Of a stretch of 64,000 nucleotides of DNA, positions 1 through 11,181 are shown one piece after another. The notes under the pieces were generated by a model that saw only the letters and a program-made list of their open reading frames with translations, was not told where the DNA came from and made no database searches. Location of the stretch: the NCBI GenBank assembly GCA_017607445.1, contig JAEVHH010000006.1:1116001-1180000 (forward strand). The letters are read 5' to 3'. Made by a program: the position numbers and the translations under genes. This DNA comes from Histoplasma ohiense. Taxonomy: Eukaryota; Ascomycota; Eurotiomycetes; Onygenales; Ajellomycetaceae. The stretch's first letter is position 1. Each line of letters begins with the position of its first letter.

Positions 1-165
1 ACCGGGAAAACGAAGGCGAAAACAAAATTTCATCCAATTGTGAAGGCCATAAAAAAAGGAGAATAATATCGTTCAACCCGGAACATGGGCACTACGTATA
101 CATGTCTCGGATGTAGTAGTTGAATCATAAATTATAGCGAGCGAATGCAAAAATTGTTAGGTCAT

Positions 166-167
<2 letters not shown>

Positions 168-201
<34 letters not shown>
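168..201. repeat. poly-T homopolymer (34 T)
   Basis: An uninterrupted run of 34 T lies 37 bp beyond the stop codon of the WW-domain gene, in its presumed 3' flank. Read on the minus strand it is a poly-A run just downstream of the gene. The length is unreliable because homopolymers slip in sequencing. The rest of positions 1-237 shows no gene. Confidence 0.9.
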
Positions 202-202
<1 letters not shown>

Positions 203-237
203 AAAATCTGCCTCCTATTGCCCTCTAACCCCTGAAT

Positions 238-1419
238 TTACCTGCCGTACCCGCCGCCATAGTGTTGCTGGGGATGAGCCGGCGGATATCGTTGGCCCAC
301 ATGAGTGTCTGGAGGAGATGGCGCCGACCCAGGATGCCCATGCCAAGAGTGACCACTGCCCTGGCTAGTTTGACGCTGCAATCCACGATCATCATGCATA
401 TTCGGTGGCAACATTTGACCATATGGCGGATTCACCCTCGGGTCATATGCGTAATTCGGTTGGCCCGGGTGGCTTCCGTACACATTGTAGTTTTGGGGTG
501 GCGGGCCCATATTCGGTTGGTACATACCCTCCAGTGGGTATGGGGGCTGTTGGCTGCGTGGTATGCTTGCTGGGGGAGGATGAGAGCTTGGGGATGGACC
601 TGGATGTCCGCCGGAATAGTGGGAACTGTACTGTGGCTGCGCGACGGATGGACGTGAGTTATAGTGCGGCGCTGGGTGTGGTGGATAGTTCCTTGGGGGT
701 GTTGTCATGTTCGAGCGTGAGCTGTGTGGCTGTCGTGGGCCCCCTCGATGGGGGTTGGGGAATAGAGGAGGCGCATTTGGATCTGGGTGGATGATCGTGA
801 TTGGGTTGTTTTCAGGCTGAGGGTTTTGCACGGGTCTCGGGGCGAATTGACCGGATTGCGTTTGGTGCATTGGTAGCTGTTCGTTTGAGTGTTGTAGTTG
901 GCCGCCATAGGTATTCGGTGATACATGTTGGACATTGGTTTGCTCATAATGATACTGGCTATTCATACTTAAAGCAGGGGCGGCTTGTTGGTCCGTGTAA
1001 GCTTGATGAATCCGCATATCGACGTCTGTGTGGTAAGCAGATGAAGAGTCTTGCTGACTCTGGTAGGGTGCTGCTGTGTTCGAGCTCACGTCTTGCATTT
1101 GCACGTTTCCTTGGTCTAGCTGATCATCTTGATGGAACTGAGTGGATCCAGACATGAATTGAGACTTCAAGTTCGGGTAAGGACTCGCTTGATCCGTAGG
1201 TGAATAGCGGACCTGGTTCTGTTCCTGTTTTGGAGATGTTAGTTTGTTAAAAATCAGTACGCTTGCAGGCGGATTCAGGGAAGGAGGAAATTAACGCAAT
1301 TCACCGTTTGCTGGTTCGATTGGGATTCACTGGCATTCTGGCTGGCGATGCGGTGGGCAAGATCTGAAGCAACCTGACCTAGGATTCCCTGACTCGGGGA
1401 GCGGGACTGCTGTTGCCGC

Positions 1420-1453
<34 letters not shown>

Positions 1454-2060
1454 GAGAGCTGGATACTCCGCCAACCGGTGTGCTTTGAGTTCCTGCAGAT
1501 GGAATTTGTTGATATTCTTGTCCTGACTGTGGAGTAGTCTGTGAAGTATCATATGGGGTGGTCTGGAGGCGGTTTTACGTATTATTAGACGCAATTTTTT
1601 GCTTCTGTGGAAGAAGAAACGGAAATGTCAAGCAACAAACATACGGGAAAGCTTCCACCTGACTGTCTCAAATTGCCTCCACGAAGGTTCAACAACTCCC
1701 TTGTTGCTTCAGTCGTATCCTGTGCTGGTATGTTGCCCGTAATGGGTGGATGATACGGTCCAGGGCTGGCCACAGACTGAGGGGTCGATGAGGGTGTCGG
1801 GATAAAGGGCTCGGTGGGAACTTCCCATTGCGATCTGCCTGTTGCGCGCTGTACGTAATACCATTTTCTCGAAACGCCCTCCCACTGTGCAAGCCTTATT
1901 CGGTTGAGAGACAATTTGATAGTATCAGCAAGAACCTCTCAATAAGCGTTGAGGGGTGGCTAGGAAGAGATGCATACCAGCCTTCAGGCAGTGTCGGAGG
2001 AGGCGAAGATGGACCGCCGCTGTCTGTAGGGGTCAGGATGCGCGATGACTGTGCGCTCAT
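238..2060 (-). CDS. WW-domain protein with polyglutamine and Gln/Pro-rich tail
   Basis: Four exons can be joined: 2060-1978, 1894-1645, 1562-1305 and 1224-238, giving about 525 residues. Introns of 80-83 bp have GTATGC, GTATGT and GTGAAT donors and AG acceptors, and the joins keep frame. Splicing exon 1 to exon 2 completes a WW domain at about residues 24-58 (LPEGW at the start, RKWYYV in the middle, SQWEVP at the end), the fold that binds proline-rich ligands. Exon 3 contains a tract of 12 Gln, then R and QQQ (11 pure CAA codons). The roughly 330-residue C-terminal exon is rich in Pro, Gln, His, Ser and Gly and looks disordered, ending in a GGGYGR-type tail. The start chosen is the first Met before SAQSS, after which the frame runs straight into the WW domain. 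WW proteins of this layout are usually nuclear or scaffold proteins; the exact role here is unknown. Confidence 0.85.
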
Positions 2061-3885
2061 ACTGATGATATGGATATGTCTATTTGTAAAGTCCTCGTCA
2101 AATCCACAACCACAAGATTTGTTTCCGCTACCTGTAGATGTACCAAAAGGACCTGAAGTCAAAAAATATTTATGATTTAATCGCAAATGCAAATGCAAAT
2201 GCAAATGCAAATGAAAGGGAAAAAAAAGAAGGAAATGAACAGATCGGCAGAGGAAATGTTCTTGGAACGCTTCGGCTCTGTTGAATCCAGTTGTGGAGGA
2301 CGCAGCAGCAAATCAAAGCGCATCAGAGCACATTGACAGAAGCTAGCGAGCATGAGGCGAGCAAAACCATGCCACGATAGTAGTTGCAGGGAACTTATCG
2401 ACAGCACACCGGTGTACAACACACAAAGGACACACATTAAAGAAAAGGGCTGGAAGGCGGAAGGATGGGATATCGGGGAGGTTTGGAGATATCGTCCCGT
2501 CGGAAAAAAACATACGTTTTGTATTGGAACTAACTGATAGATGGAGATGGGTATGTAGCTATGTCACCATGTAGTTAGCTACTGACGGTTAGCTAAGTAC
2601 GTGTACATACTTGCTGAGCTTGATTGAGAATATGACGGGTTGTATCAGGAGAGTCTTGCAGCCAACCCAATATGAGCGAGAGAGATGAGAGGACTGAGGG
2701 TCGTAACCCACCAGGCTGGCCCGGCTTTACATACAGTGGGCAGGTGGGTAGAATTCCGCGGGTTCAAAGACAGCAATGAGTTGAATATCAGGCGATTTCT
2801 CTCAAGCTTGCAATGGCCAACAGCCAACCTCCCAGGGAATCTGCGGGCAATGTAAGGAGGGGCGGGAATAGCTGGCACAAGAAGATTCGCCGGACTATGG
2901 GTAGACCGGACAGGATATCTCAAGCCCGCAGTGATCAGCAGCAAGCAGGGCTCGATACTGGCTAGAAAATGACTTTATGTAGCTGATAGGAGGATGAAGA
3001 CGTTTCCTTTGTTCGCAACATCTGGTCTTTCCAAGGCTCCCGGTGCGAGGTTGCTAGCTTGGCTCTTTAACTAGTTCACTGAGATTGCGTCCACGTGCAT
3101 GCTGCATCAATAACGCCTCACAACTTGAGTAATTATTCTGATGACATCCATTATCCCCTATCTCGGCGAACGCCTCCCTGACTGTCATTGTGCTCAGTAC
3201 GAATGGTGTGTTGAAAATCCGAAGGGAATAAGTTGCTAGAAAAATAACCTAAATAGTTATTATAGTTATAGACGCTTCAATATCACAATTGACTTGCCCA
3301 CTCACCAGCCGACCCTTATATCTTTCATATTGCATGGTTCGAATGCATTTTCCTTTACCGTCAGCCTGTGTTACTTGCACTCGCACTTCAGAAACATCCA
3401 TTGAACCAATATTGTTACATTGGGAGAATAATTGGGCCCCTGGTTGAGTACACAGTGGGGCTCAATATTATATTACCACAAAAAAGCTGGGGCAAAAAAT
3501 CTGCAAAGAAATCATGCGCAGTACAGAATAGAACAGATCGAGGGATTTTTTCTTTTTCAATCCCCCGACGCTAAATGAACTCCGGTGTCCCTTTTCCGTA
3601 TTCAGACTGCCTGCTCCTGTCTTTTTTTTTCAGTGTCGCATCCCAACCCATCCTAACGCCAGAGCTTGCCCATTGATACCGAAACCAAGAATAATCAATG
3701 GAATATTGTTTCAGCCGTGTATACTAACTAGTATACATTCCGGCTATTCGCCCAGAGTATCCTATATTGGTACAGAAAGATAATAAACACGATTTTAAAT
3801 GAATAGATCAGGCGAAAAGCGTAAGCGAACAAACTATAAAATACGACTTCGACGAGATGTGGGCAGCAATTTAGGCAGTCATGGT
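2061..3885. other. intergenic, upstream of the WW gene and downstream of the F-box gene
   Basis: About 1.8 kb lies between two minus-strand genes. It must hold the promoter and 5' UTR of the WW gene and the 3' UTR of the F-box gene. Short open frames here lack homology-like features or splice partners and I do not call them. The only obvious structure is the hexamer repeat at 2183-2213. Confidence 0.6.
2183..2213. repeat. (GCAAAT)5 hexamer microsatellite
   Basis: Five perfect tandem copies of GCAAAT sit about 120 bp upstream of the WW-domain start codon, probably in its 5' UTR or promoter. ATGCAAAT-type octamers are created repeatedly. Repeat number could vary among isolates. Confidence 0.9.
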
Positions 3886-5937
3886 TTACCAAGCATAAAG
3901 TTCCACGTCCTCGGCGTCCCGCCCGTTCCAGTCCTCGTCATCGGTATCGTCGTCCACAACGTTATCGTTCGTCAGGAGATGGTCAGCGGGCCGTAAATTG
4001 TCCACACGTATCTCTACCACATCACACATGCCGTGAATGAACTCTCCTCTATCACCTGAATTGGTTTGAGCATTGCTATGTTTGGTGATTGTCCGTCGCT
4101 CGTCGTCGCTGGATTCGACGGATTGCTGGCGGGCAATTCGTGTACTCTGCCTCCGCCATTGAGGAGCTGGTGCTTCTCTCTCAGTGCTGGAATACGATCC
4201 AGAAAACGCCTCACGGGTATATCCCACGGTATGGTGTTTATTGGGAATCGAATTACAACACTGATTGGGCGGTGGTGACCTCCTGCGATATGTCCTTTCT
4301 AATTTGCTTACCCATTCTCTGCGGAAGGATGCCCTGTCACGCCATCCGATTTCAAGGATAGCTGATAATATGAGGACCCTTAGGTTGGGTAAATACGGTG
4401 CCGAACGGATCAAAGAGTCGAAGAATAGCATGGCTGTGGACATCTCCCATTTTCGCAACCGCTCTAGTTTCAGGATCTGTAGCGAGGCTGGCCACGATGG
4501 AACTTCAGAGTCGTGGAGAAGTTCATCAAAGTATGGAACGACATCATGGGCAAATGAGACTGGTGAGGTGAAATTCAAGTCTAGAGTGAATACTTCAAGA
4601 TGTGGACATGATGTGGCCAAGTCAACCATGAAGGACATGTTGAGATGCCGGTTATGTTCGAGCACCAGTTCACAAAGGCTCTGGCCGCAACGGACGAGGA
4701 AGGTGCGAAGGTTTGCAGATGTGACATTTTCGCAGTTGACTAGTTTCAGTGACCTAAGGTTCAGGTCGAGAAATGATAATAGATTATCATCGACATTGTA
4801 ACATCGATTGAATTCTAGCTCTTGCAACCCCGGGAGCAACGATAGGGCAGTTGCGAAGAGGTTTCCCGGTTTCGCTTCGGCCTCACCTGAAGCATTTCCA
4901 TCAGTATTGTCGTTTATTGAGGAGATGGGAGGCAGGTTGACGAGCTGTAAATTCCTCAAGCTCGTAAATGCTGGACGACGGTGGACCGCTGCTATCTCCT
5001 GTGGCTGGAAGCGCGGTGATGACAACAAGAATTCTCCATTCCAAGCCCAACTGCGAAGACGGATATTGCTTGCATCTAGAGCATCAAGAAAATTTCCCCA
5101 CGTATTTAAGCGCTGCTTCGCATTCATGAAAGGGGGCATTGCAAATTGTGTGGTATCGTGGAGCCGTATGTGCTGGAGTTGAGGCGTGAGAGCAATCAGT
5201 TGTCCGAGGTTAACATGGCGGACGTGATAATGGCGAAATAGGATGTCAAGCCGTTTGATTTTGTTTCTATAGTTTGTAAAAAGATTTTCCTGTGGTTGCT
5301 CCAACAAATGGACCAAGCCCGCCAACCTGGATGGAGGGAAAAGAGGCGGCGAATAGTAGAGAGCTGCCATGGCAGGCTCAAAAAACTTTCGACAGAGACG
5401 CGACGTGCTTAATAGCCATCGAACTGACTTGGTGGCATCAGATAATGCCTGAGTGCTAATCGGGGGGAAAGCATGATTGAAAATACTGAGAAGAACATGA
5501 TAAGGGAGATATTGCCAACGTGGAATCACCCCAGATGACGCTATATGTGTTTCATCAACCTCCGCATGGCGCCTCTGCTTCTTGGGCGTTGGGGTTTTCG
5601 GAGTTCGCTGAGAGCTTCTGGAAACCAGTGAGCTTTTACGGCGAGAAGATGGTATTCGCGACTCGATTCTGGACAGCAGCTGTACGGTGGAGCCGCTTTC
5701 AACTGTAGCATTAGATGGTTGATGAGAATCATAGTCGGCCAAGTCTTCACGGTAGGCTGGCCGGCGAATGGACAAGTGGAATGCATCTGAGCCATCATCA
5801 TCCGTTTCATCAAGGAAGGACAAATCATCGTCGGAGCTATTCTCACGATACGTTTTTACCCTCTTTCGGCTTGAGCGAACTGGGCGCGATGAGAGCTCCC
5901 GCGGACTAGGGGGAAGCGGTCGAAGTGTGGGAGCCAT
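3886..5937 (-). CDS. F-box protein with leucine-rich-repeat-like region
   Basis: A single exon encodes about 683 residues. An acidic/basic, Ser-rich N-terminus (residues 1-135, with TPKTPTPKK) precedes an F-box-like segment at about 140-190 (WQYLPYHVLLSIFNHAF, then a stretch with conserved Leu and Trp). The rest contains repeated leucine-rich segments such as LRNLQLVNLPP, LQELEFNRCYNVDDNLL and LRSLKLVNCENV, the pattern of F-box/LRR receptors of SCF ubiquitin ligases. The C-terminus is acidic (DDDTDDEDW). The open frame extends 7 codons upstream without an ATG, so the first Met (MAPTLRP) is the start. The substrate is unknown. Confidence 0.82.
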   Translation of the reverse strand: MAPTLRPLPPSPRELSSRPVRSSRKRVKTYRENSSDDDLSFLDETDDDGSDAFHLSIRRPAYREDLADYDSHQPSNATVESGSTVQLLSRIESRIPSSRRKSSLVSRSSQRTPKTPTPKKQRRHAEVDETHIASSGVIPRWQYLPYHVLLSIFNHAFPPISTQALSDATKSVRWLLSTSRLCRKFFEPAMAALYYSPPLFPPSRLAGLVHLLEQPQENLFTNYRNKIKRLDILFRHYHVRHVNLGQLIALTPQLQHIRLHDTTQFAMPPFMNAKQRLNTWGNFLDALDASNIRLRSWAWNGEFLLSSPRFQPQEIAAVHRRPAFTSLRNLQLVNLPPISSINDNTDGNASGEAEAKPGNLFATALSLLPGLQELEFNRCYNVDDNLLSFLDLNLRSLKLVNCENVTSANLRTFLVRCGQSLCELVLEHNRHLNMSFMVDLATSCPHLEVFTLDLNFTSPVSFAHDVVPYFDELLHDSEVPSWPASLQILKLERLRKWEMSTAMLFFDSLIRSAPYLPNLRVLILSAILEIGWRDRASFRREWVSKLERTYRRRSPPPNQCCNSIPNKHHTVGYTREAFSGSYSSTEREAPAPQWRRQSTRIARQQSVESSDDERRTITKHSNAQTNSGDRGEFIHGMCDVVEIRVDNLRPADHLLTNDNVVDDDTDDEDWNGRDAEDVELYAW

Positions 5938-7536
5938 AGGCACAATAAGGAAATTCAAATCTTAAACCAATGAAACTGCATTGTTTAGGGATATCCTAGT
6001 CTTGATCTAATTCAAGCCTGTGGTAGCATGTTTGGAACATCCAGTGAATTCCAAGCAGAGAGCACAGATAGTCCCTCCAATAATAATAATATTATGATTC
6101 CACCCGGGCATACAGTTGAACGGTGTTCTAAAAAAGCTGAATGGGGTTCAAATTTTCAGCTGGTAAAGCCTCAGGTTGGGAGTTTGAACCAACACCAGAG
6201 AGTCCATGACAGGGTTCAAAGTTGAGTGAGGCTCAAAAATTGCACGCTGTAATTTTGACTTCCTAATTCAACTCTAGTGTGGTCAGAACTAGATTCTTGT
6301 AGCCATAATCTCAATCATTTCAAACCTTTTTCCAGAAAATACTTTTTCTATATTTCTCAGGCTCTAATAGCTAACTCTAGTCGCTACTAATATAATTCTA
6401 TCTTGATTCTGTATTGAGAGTGATGAGAGGTGTTTGGTCGTGAAAAAACCAAAATACGAACGCTAACCTCCTCGATAATGGCCAAGTTAAACAGGCTTCG
6501 AAGCTTCAACGCCGCACGTTATTTCAAGGTGTCGTTGGGCGAATTAACTACGGGTCCCCCCCTCTCCTCTCCGACACCGTGACTGAGCTTATACTGGAAA
6601 GAGATATAGTAACAATAGCAGCACGGCAAAATGGTAATTTCGGATTGGATGGCACCTCTCGCTTTGTTTTTGGAGGTTTAGCGATGAACAGCCAATACCG
6701 GATGTGGGAATCCCGGACGGAGTATTGATCGGGTCTACATCGATGGGATACGACACCAGTATATCCTCAAGACAGTTAATCTTCCTCTTTACGAACCGCG
6801 CGACACCGATGTCTCTCGAACGGAGCTTCGAGTACTTTGCAACTGGTGGGGGTTGCGGTATCTACAAATCCCCATGTGACTTAGGGTGGTGGTGATGGAC
6901 CACTGGTGGTGAAATAGTATTCTACTCGAGGCATATCCTGGAGGATAATTGCAGCAGGTGCTTTCCGAAAACCGTGTTGCAGAGTATGTTTGGGAGAAAT
7001 GGCCTCTTCATATCGGAACTGCTCTGAATCGCTTTCATGAGGCAAAGAAAACTCAATGGACATGAAATCCTCGATTATCGTTTTTGACGGCGAAGGGAAT
7101 GCGGTGGTTATCGACATCAGCGGCTTTGGCGGGATAACTCACCAATATTGTCCCCGGGGTTTCAAGATGAGATGTCTTCCTTGCTCTTCCGTTTCAACAA
7201 CGTTGACTTAACATAGATAGACAATAGGCTGATTTGCCTAGTGGTTGGATGTTGGCATGTAAACTATCAAGTAATCAAGTATCATGGCCAAATAGGTTAC
7301 CCCGCAAATTGAGTGCCCCTATTGGCAACGGCATTGCTCCAAGAGGTCAAATACCCAATTAAGCACAGAAATAAAAAGTAGATATTTAGCTTCTTTTGAA
7401 AATCATAGATATTATTTTATCACTAGCTGTATTTATATATTGTTTGAGTGTGAATCCACGGGCTACAAGATATCAACCGATCATGTAAAACACCATTTAA
7501 AAGGTAAAAGGAAGAAAAAAACTAGAAACTATAAGT
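5938..7536. other. intergenic, no supported gene
   Basis: This 1.6-kb stretch lies upstream of the F-box gene and downstream of the DUF4396 gene. The longest minus frame (6881-7117, 78 codons) has no recognisable domain or matching exon, and other frames are short. A small AAT-rich microsatellite lies near 6080-6095. I see nothing else. Confidence 0.6.
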
Positions 7537-8322
7537 TCAAAAACACAATGCTACTTGGCACGCTTTCCCATATCTGCGTAGTCTGATATAATTATATGGA
7601 AGCGGTGCAAGAAAGCTTGCGGCCATAGAAACCGGAGCAGCACCCCAAAAATAGGGGTCAGATAAGGAGACAACACCTCCAGTCAAATGATAGTCCACTA
7701 CATTTTGGACTGCTTCCATGCTAGCCATCGAAATCATACTCATCCCTGCAGCTGTTTTAAGAGCCTGCAACCAGGCCAGTTTATCGCGTCCAAAGTGGAG
7801 CAGAACAGTTTCAACAGTCATAGAACTTGCAATGCCAGCCGCCACTAGCGAAAAATTGTCAGTATGTGCTACAACGAGACCCAAATGTGTCGAGAAAGAA
7901 AGGAAGGCAAAACAGAGCAAGACATACTAGATGGCCCCATAACGTAGCCGACGGCGATGTACGGATGATATGCCTGTAAAAAAAAACCACATACAAGAAA
8001 AGTCACCTATCATACAGCCAATTAAGCAGCGCAGTGTGTTGAATACGGCTCTTTTCCAAACAAGCCTCGATTTCCAAAAATTTAAGGTAAGTGGGGATGA
8101 CAAAAGGGCAGGTGGCGAGCGATGGTACTGTCGGTTTACCTTTGATGATGTCGTTGCTATTCCCAGCGGCGTGCTGGGAATATGGTGTTTTGACCGGAAT
8201 TTACAGACAACATTCCCCAAAGACGTGAGACGGTTACCAGATTGTTCGCCATGCAAAACATGGACCCCAAATAACAATTCATGGGTGACCCTCGTCCTGC
8301 TCGTATACCTTAACGCCCACAT
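7537..8322 (-). CDS. DUF4396-family membrane protein, with apparent +1 frameshift
   Basis: The N-terminal part (8322 to about 7987) encodes a basic leader then NTLRCLIGCMIGDFSCMW, and the C-terminal part encodes SSMTVETVLLHFGRDKL, AAGMSMISMASMEAVQNVVDYHLTGG and SFLAPLPYNYIRLRRYGKAC. These are the landmarks of DUF4396 multi-pass membrane proteins. Exon 2 (7844-7537) joins at an 83-bp intron (7927-7845, GTATGT...CTAG) in phase 1. Between the halves the frame breaks at a run of nine A (7978-7986 on +). With eight, the conserved segment following GDFS...W would read through; with nine it shifts. It could be a sequencing error or a genuine loss. Function is unknown for the family. The basic N-terminus could be a mitochondrial presequence (inference). 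Confidence 0.7.
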
Positions 8323-8380
8323 GGTTAAAAGGTGTGATAGGACAAAAGGACAGCGAAATCAATATATGGTGATTCGATTA

Positions 8381-8860
8381 TCAGTGACAGCTATGGTGCG
8401 GTGTCCCTGGATTTTTATGTAGCTTCGCAAAGTTTGAAAGACGAGGCAACGCTAGGAGGAACCCAGATATAGCAATACGGTAGAAGGTGCGGCGATCTAG
8501 GCCGTTTTGCCTTATGCTTTCAGTGAGGATAAGCAGGGTAATCCAGAAGAAGACGGGCCGGAGGGACTGAAGTTGGGATGCGGAAGCAGATCCAAGGGAA
8601 AAAAAGTCAAGTAGGGTCTTAATAATTTTGAATGATGTAGTATTAGCATCGACGCAGAAGACACATTGCTGATCCAGGAGGATTGAAAAGATGAAGTAGG
8701 GATAGTTTACCGGAAGCCAGCAGCAGGAGCTATGAAGGAGAGCAGATGCAACGGGTGAAATCAGCGAAAACCGCGATGAACCAGTGAGATTTGACTTTGG
8801 ACTAGTTTTAGAGTCTGCGGAAGCCTTGTGCTCATTGTTTGAATCACAACAGGATGCCAT
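8381..8860 (-). CDS. small membrane protein with Cys-Cys motifs
   Basis: Two exons, 8860-8711 and 8617-8381, are joined across a 93-bp intron (GTAAAC donor, TTAAG acceptor, a CTAAT branch-like site) in phase 0. The product is about 128 residues with MASCCDS at the N-terminus and HSSCCWLP at the start of the first hydrophobic segment. After splicing this continues as TLLDFFSLGSASAS, then LRPVFFWITLLILTESI and TFYRIAISGFLLALPRL, giving two or three membrane segments. Paired cysteines at the start of a membrane helix recall metal-handling proteins of the MerT/MerC type; that is an analogy, not a family assignment. Its stop lies only 58 bp before the ATG of the DUF4396 gene on the same strand, so the two may be co-regulated or even one gene. 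Confidence 0.65.
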   Translation of the reverse strand: MASCCDSNNEHKASADSKTSPKSNLTGSSRFSLISPVASALLHSSCCWLPVNYPYFIFSILLDQQCVFCVDANTTSFKIIKTLLDFFSLGSASASQLQSLRPVFFWITLLILTESIRQNGLDRRTFYRIAISGFLLALPRLSNFAKLHKNPGTPHHSCH

Positions 8861-10000
8861 AGGTATGGTTCAACGGGAGATTGCCGGCTGTGTCAAGGAA
8901 TCAATATCAGGGTGTATCAAGAGCTTATAAACAGGATCCAGGACCTATGCCGACAATAGAGCAATCTCGCAAAAACCACGCAATTATTTTATTGCTGTCT
9001 GGACTTCAAATGGTTATGGATTAGATCAGAAACTGAGAAAGCAATGAGCGATTTGTGCGGGTGAACATGTTTGTGGTTGTAAATGGAGCCGCCGAGCCGC
9101 CGCCCAATTTATTTAGTCTCAGTCCCACGCATGCTAACACAGGCCAACATCGTTACGCAGAACAATTTCATCATCCTCGCAGTAAACCCTTCGAAATGAA
9201 TTTCAATAATCAACTTCATCTATTCAACATTTCTATATCATGAGAGGTGATAGATATCTTGATATCACTGATTTTTATTTCTATATCTCTACTTTTTTCT
9301 GTAATCTAAATTCAATCGAGGGGGTAAAATTTATAAAGAGAGGAGATCATGGGGAAAGGTTTTCTGGGCTCCAAAGCTTTTAAACTACACCCAACTCCTG
9401 TCATACTAGCTAAAACACACCCACACCATTCAGAGTCACATACAATTACACGCTCACCACCTCGATACAGAGTTAGAGGTTATAGGATTAGAATTAGCTA
9501 AGGGGTTAGAGCCTGAGAATTATGATTCAAGTCATACATTAGTTAACTAGTTAGTTATTCAGAGATGTGTATTAATAATCTTTCATGGTACATTTTAGTT
9601 GAGTCGATCTTGATTGCGATTTTGAGCCACGCCGAAGGTTTTTCCGGCCGAGATTTTTAAAAACGACTGTTATGCCAAATGCACAAACATGTCCATGGTT
9701 TCAACCACTGTCCAACAAAAGACTCAATGTTGAACTTCCGAGCAAGCCAACGAATTAGCATTCCTTTGGCCTAAACATCTTAAATTTCCAATTTTCACGC
9801 AATGTCCACCAATGAGCCTCATGGTGAACCCGTTCTCCCCAGCTCCAATAGGGCTCCCTGCACCTGTAGATGAGCATGCAGACTTCTACGTCAGTGAGAG
9901 TACGATTTAACCCGACAATCACTCCATCACCCCTTCCAGAAGCAGAATATCGAACCATGGATGCAGCTCATATGATTGCGCGTTGTCCACGATACTCTCA
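8861..10000. other. intergenic; possible decayed 5' part of the HNH gene near 9800-9990
   Basis: This is promoter space for the small membrane gene on the left. Between about 9840 and 9990 the plus strand shows short coding-like scraps in shifting frames (for example PAPVDEHADFYVSES, then PEAEYRT) before the HNH gene opens. They may be a degraded 5' portion of that gene (inference). Nothing else was identified. Confidence 0.45.
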
Positions 10001-10741
10001 ATGAAGCATGATTGTTTCAAGAGAGATAATTACCGGTGTATGATTACCGGGGTATATGACTATAGACACGCGCCTGGGAATGTTCCAGACAGTATAATTC
10101 AAAAAACAGGCGCTACCGATCTAGTTCACATACTTCCCTTCGCTCTAGGCAATTACCAAACTAAAATTCAGGTTAGTGTTGCATCTTGCTACTCGAGTAT
10201 CAATACCTAACCTCAGCTACAGGAACAACAATTGGCTAGAGTATGGGAGAGTCTATACACCTGTTTCCCTGGAATCCGCTCTCACACCAATTTGTCTGCA
10301 GATACGATAAATGACTATAGCAATTTGATGACTCTTGAGGCTTCACTACATACGGTATTCGGCAACTTTGAGATAGCTCTTGACCCAACGGTACGTAGCA
10401 CTCAGAGAATATGTTGGCCGATAGAACAAACTAGCCATACGCCGTAGAGTGAGGAAAACAGCTATCGGATGGTGATTTACCGTCCCATTCCTACACTTCT
10501 GCTCGAGATCCTTCCTCAGCCGAATGAGAACAATGAACGTATCATCAAGTTTGAGAAACATGCTGACTACGAACTGCCTAATCGCGTGTTACTCGGTACG
10601 CATGCCGCAGTTGCGAAGATACTACATGCAACCGGAATGGCTGAGACAATTGAGAAAATCTTGCGTGATCGAGAAGAACTTCTCTTTCTTGCTGAAGATG
10701 GAAGTACAGACTTAAAGCGGCTTTTATTACTAGCATATTAA
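10001..10741 (+). CDS. HNH-endonuclease-domain protein, possibly 5'-truncated
   Basis: Three exons (10001-10171, 10217-10390, 10448-10741) join in phase 0 across introns of 45 and 57 bp (GTTAGT donor with a CTAAC branch; GTACGT donor). About 212 residues result. The N-terminal CFKRDNYRCMITG and the following TDLVHILPFALGN match the HNH_2-type domain found in many fungal proteins (RDxxRC, then a His in the HI.PF block). The second exon carries DYSNLMTLEASLHTVFG, the usual downstream block with an N...L..LH core. Fungal members normally have roughly 100 more residues before the HNH motif, and no intact frame for that part is visible upstream, so the gene may be truncated. Such proteins are plentiful accessory genes whose nuclease activity is mostly untested. 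Confidence 0.65.
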
Positions 10742-11181
10742 ATGAAAGGAGATATTACAATAGCAGTGTATCGCTACGTGTCGCTCTTTCTCTATTCCTA
10801 GACCAACGACCCGGAATTCTCTGCTCAGAGGCGGTGTTTGTCAATATCGATGAAAAATTAGTCAAGCGATACGTTAGAAGCATATGTCATTTCTGCTGGA
10901 CGACTGAGTAGTTGTATTAGATGCTAGCTACTGTGGGTTAAATGCTGTGCCTTTAGGCAGAAGTTATCTTTAGGAATGAAGTGCTATGCACTTCATCTAG
11001 CTTCTAAACAACAGTCCAGATCGTTCATGAACTCAAACCCTTCGCCCATTCTCTTCCACCTCTAACACATAGTGCAGCTCATATTGGTCAATATTCCTGT
11101 TCGATCCCGAATATTTAACCTTTCAACCCTCATTTCAACGCCCAATCACCAATTTTTGGACCTACAGATTTGGTCCGCCAA
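10742..11181. other. intergenic, nothing recognised
   Basis: About 440 bp lies between the HNH gene and the decayed Myb-like copy. No open frame or repeat of note was seen. Confidence 0.5.

Noticed and set aside
262..1157. Plus-strand ORFs opposite the WW-domain gene
   Set aside because: They are shadows of a Pro/Gln-rich exon; the minus strand has the spliced WW domain and consistent introns.
1379..1594. Minus frame with a polyasparagine run
   Set aside because: It is the off-frame reading of the CAA (Gln) repeat in exon 3 of the WW-domain gene; splicing to exon 2 selects the Gln frame, and the frame has no ATG start.
6881..7117. 78-codon minus ORF
   Set aside because: No recognisable motif, no partner exon, and it lies alone in a long intergenic region.
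7978..7998. A 21-bp GT...AG segment that could be read as an intron repairing the DUF4396 frame
   Set aside because: Too short for a spliceosomal intron and removing it does not lead into the conserved downstream frame; a one-base homopolymer difference explains the data better.
7970..8422. 150-codon plus ORF across the DUF4396 gene
   Set aside because: Antisense shadow; the minus strand carries the conserved membrane domain.
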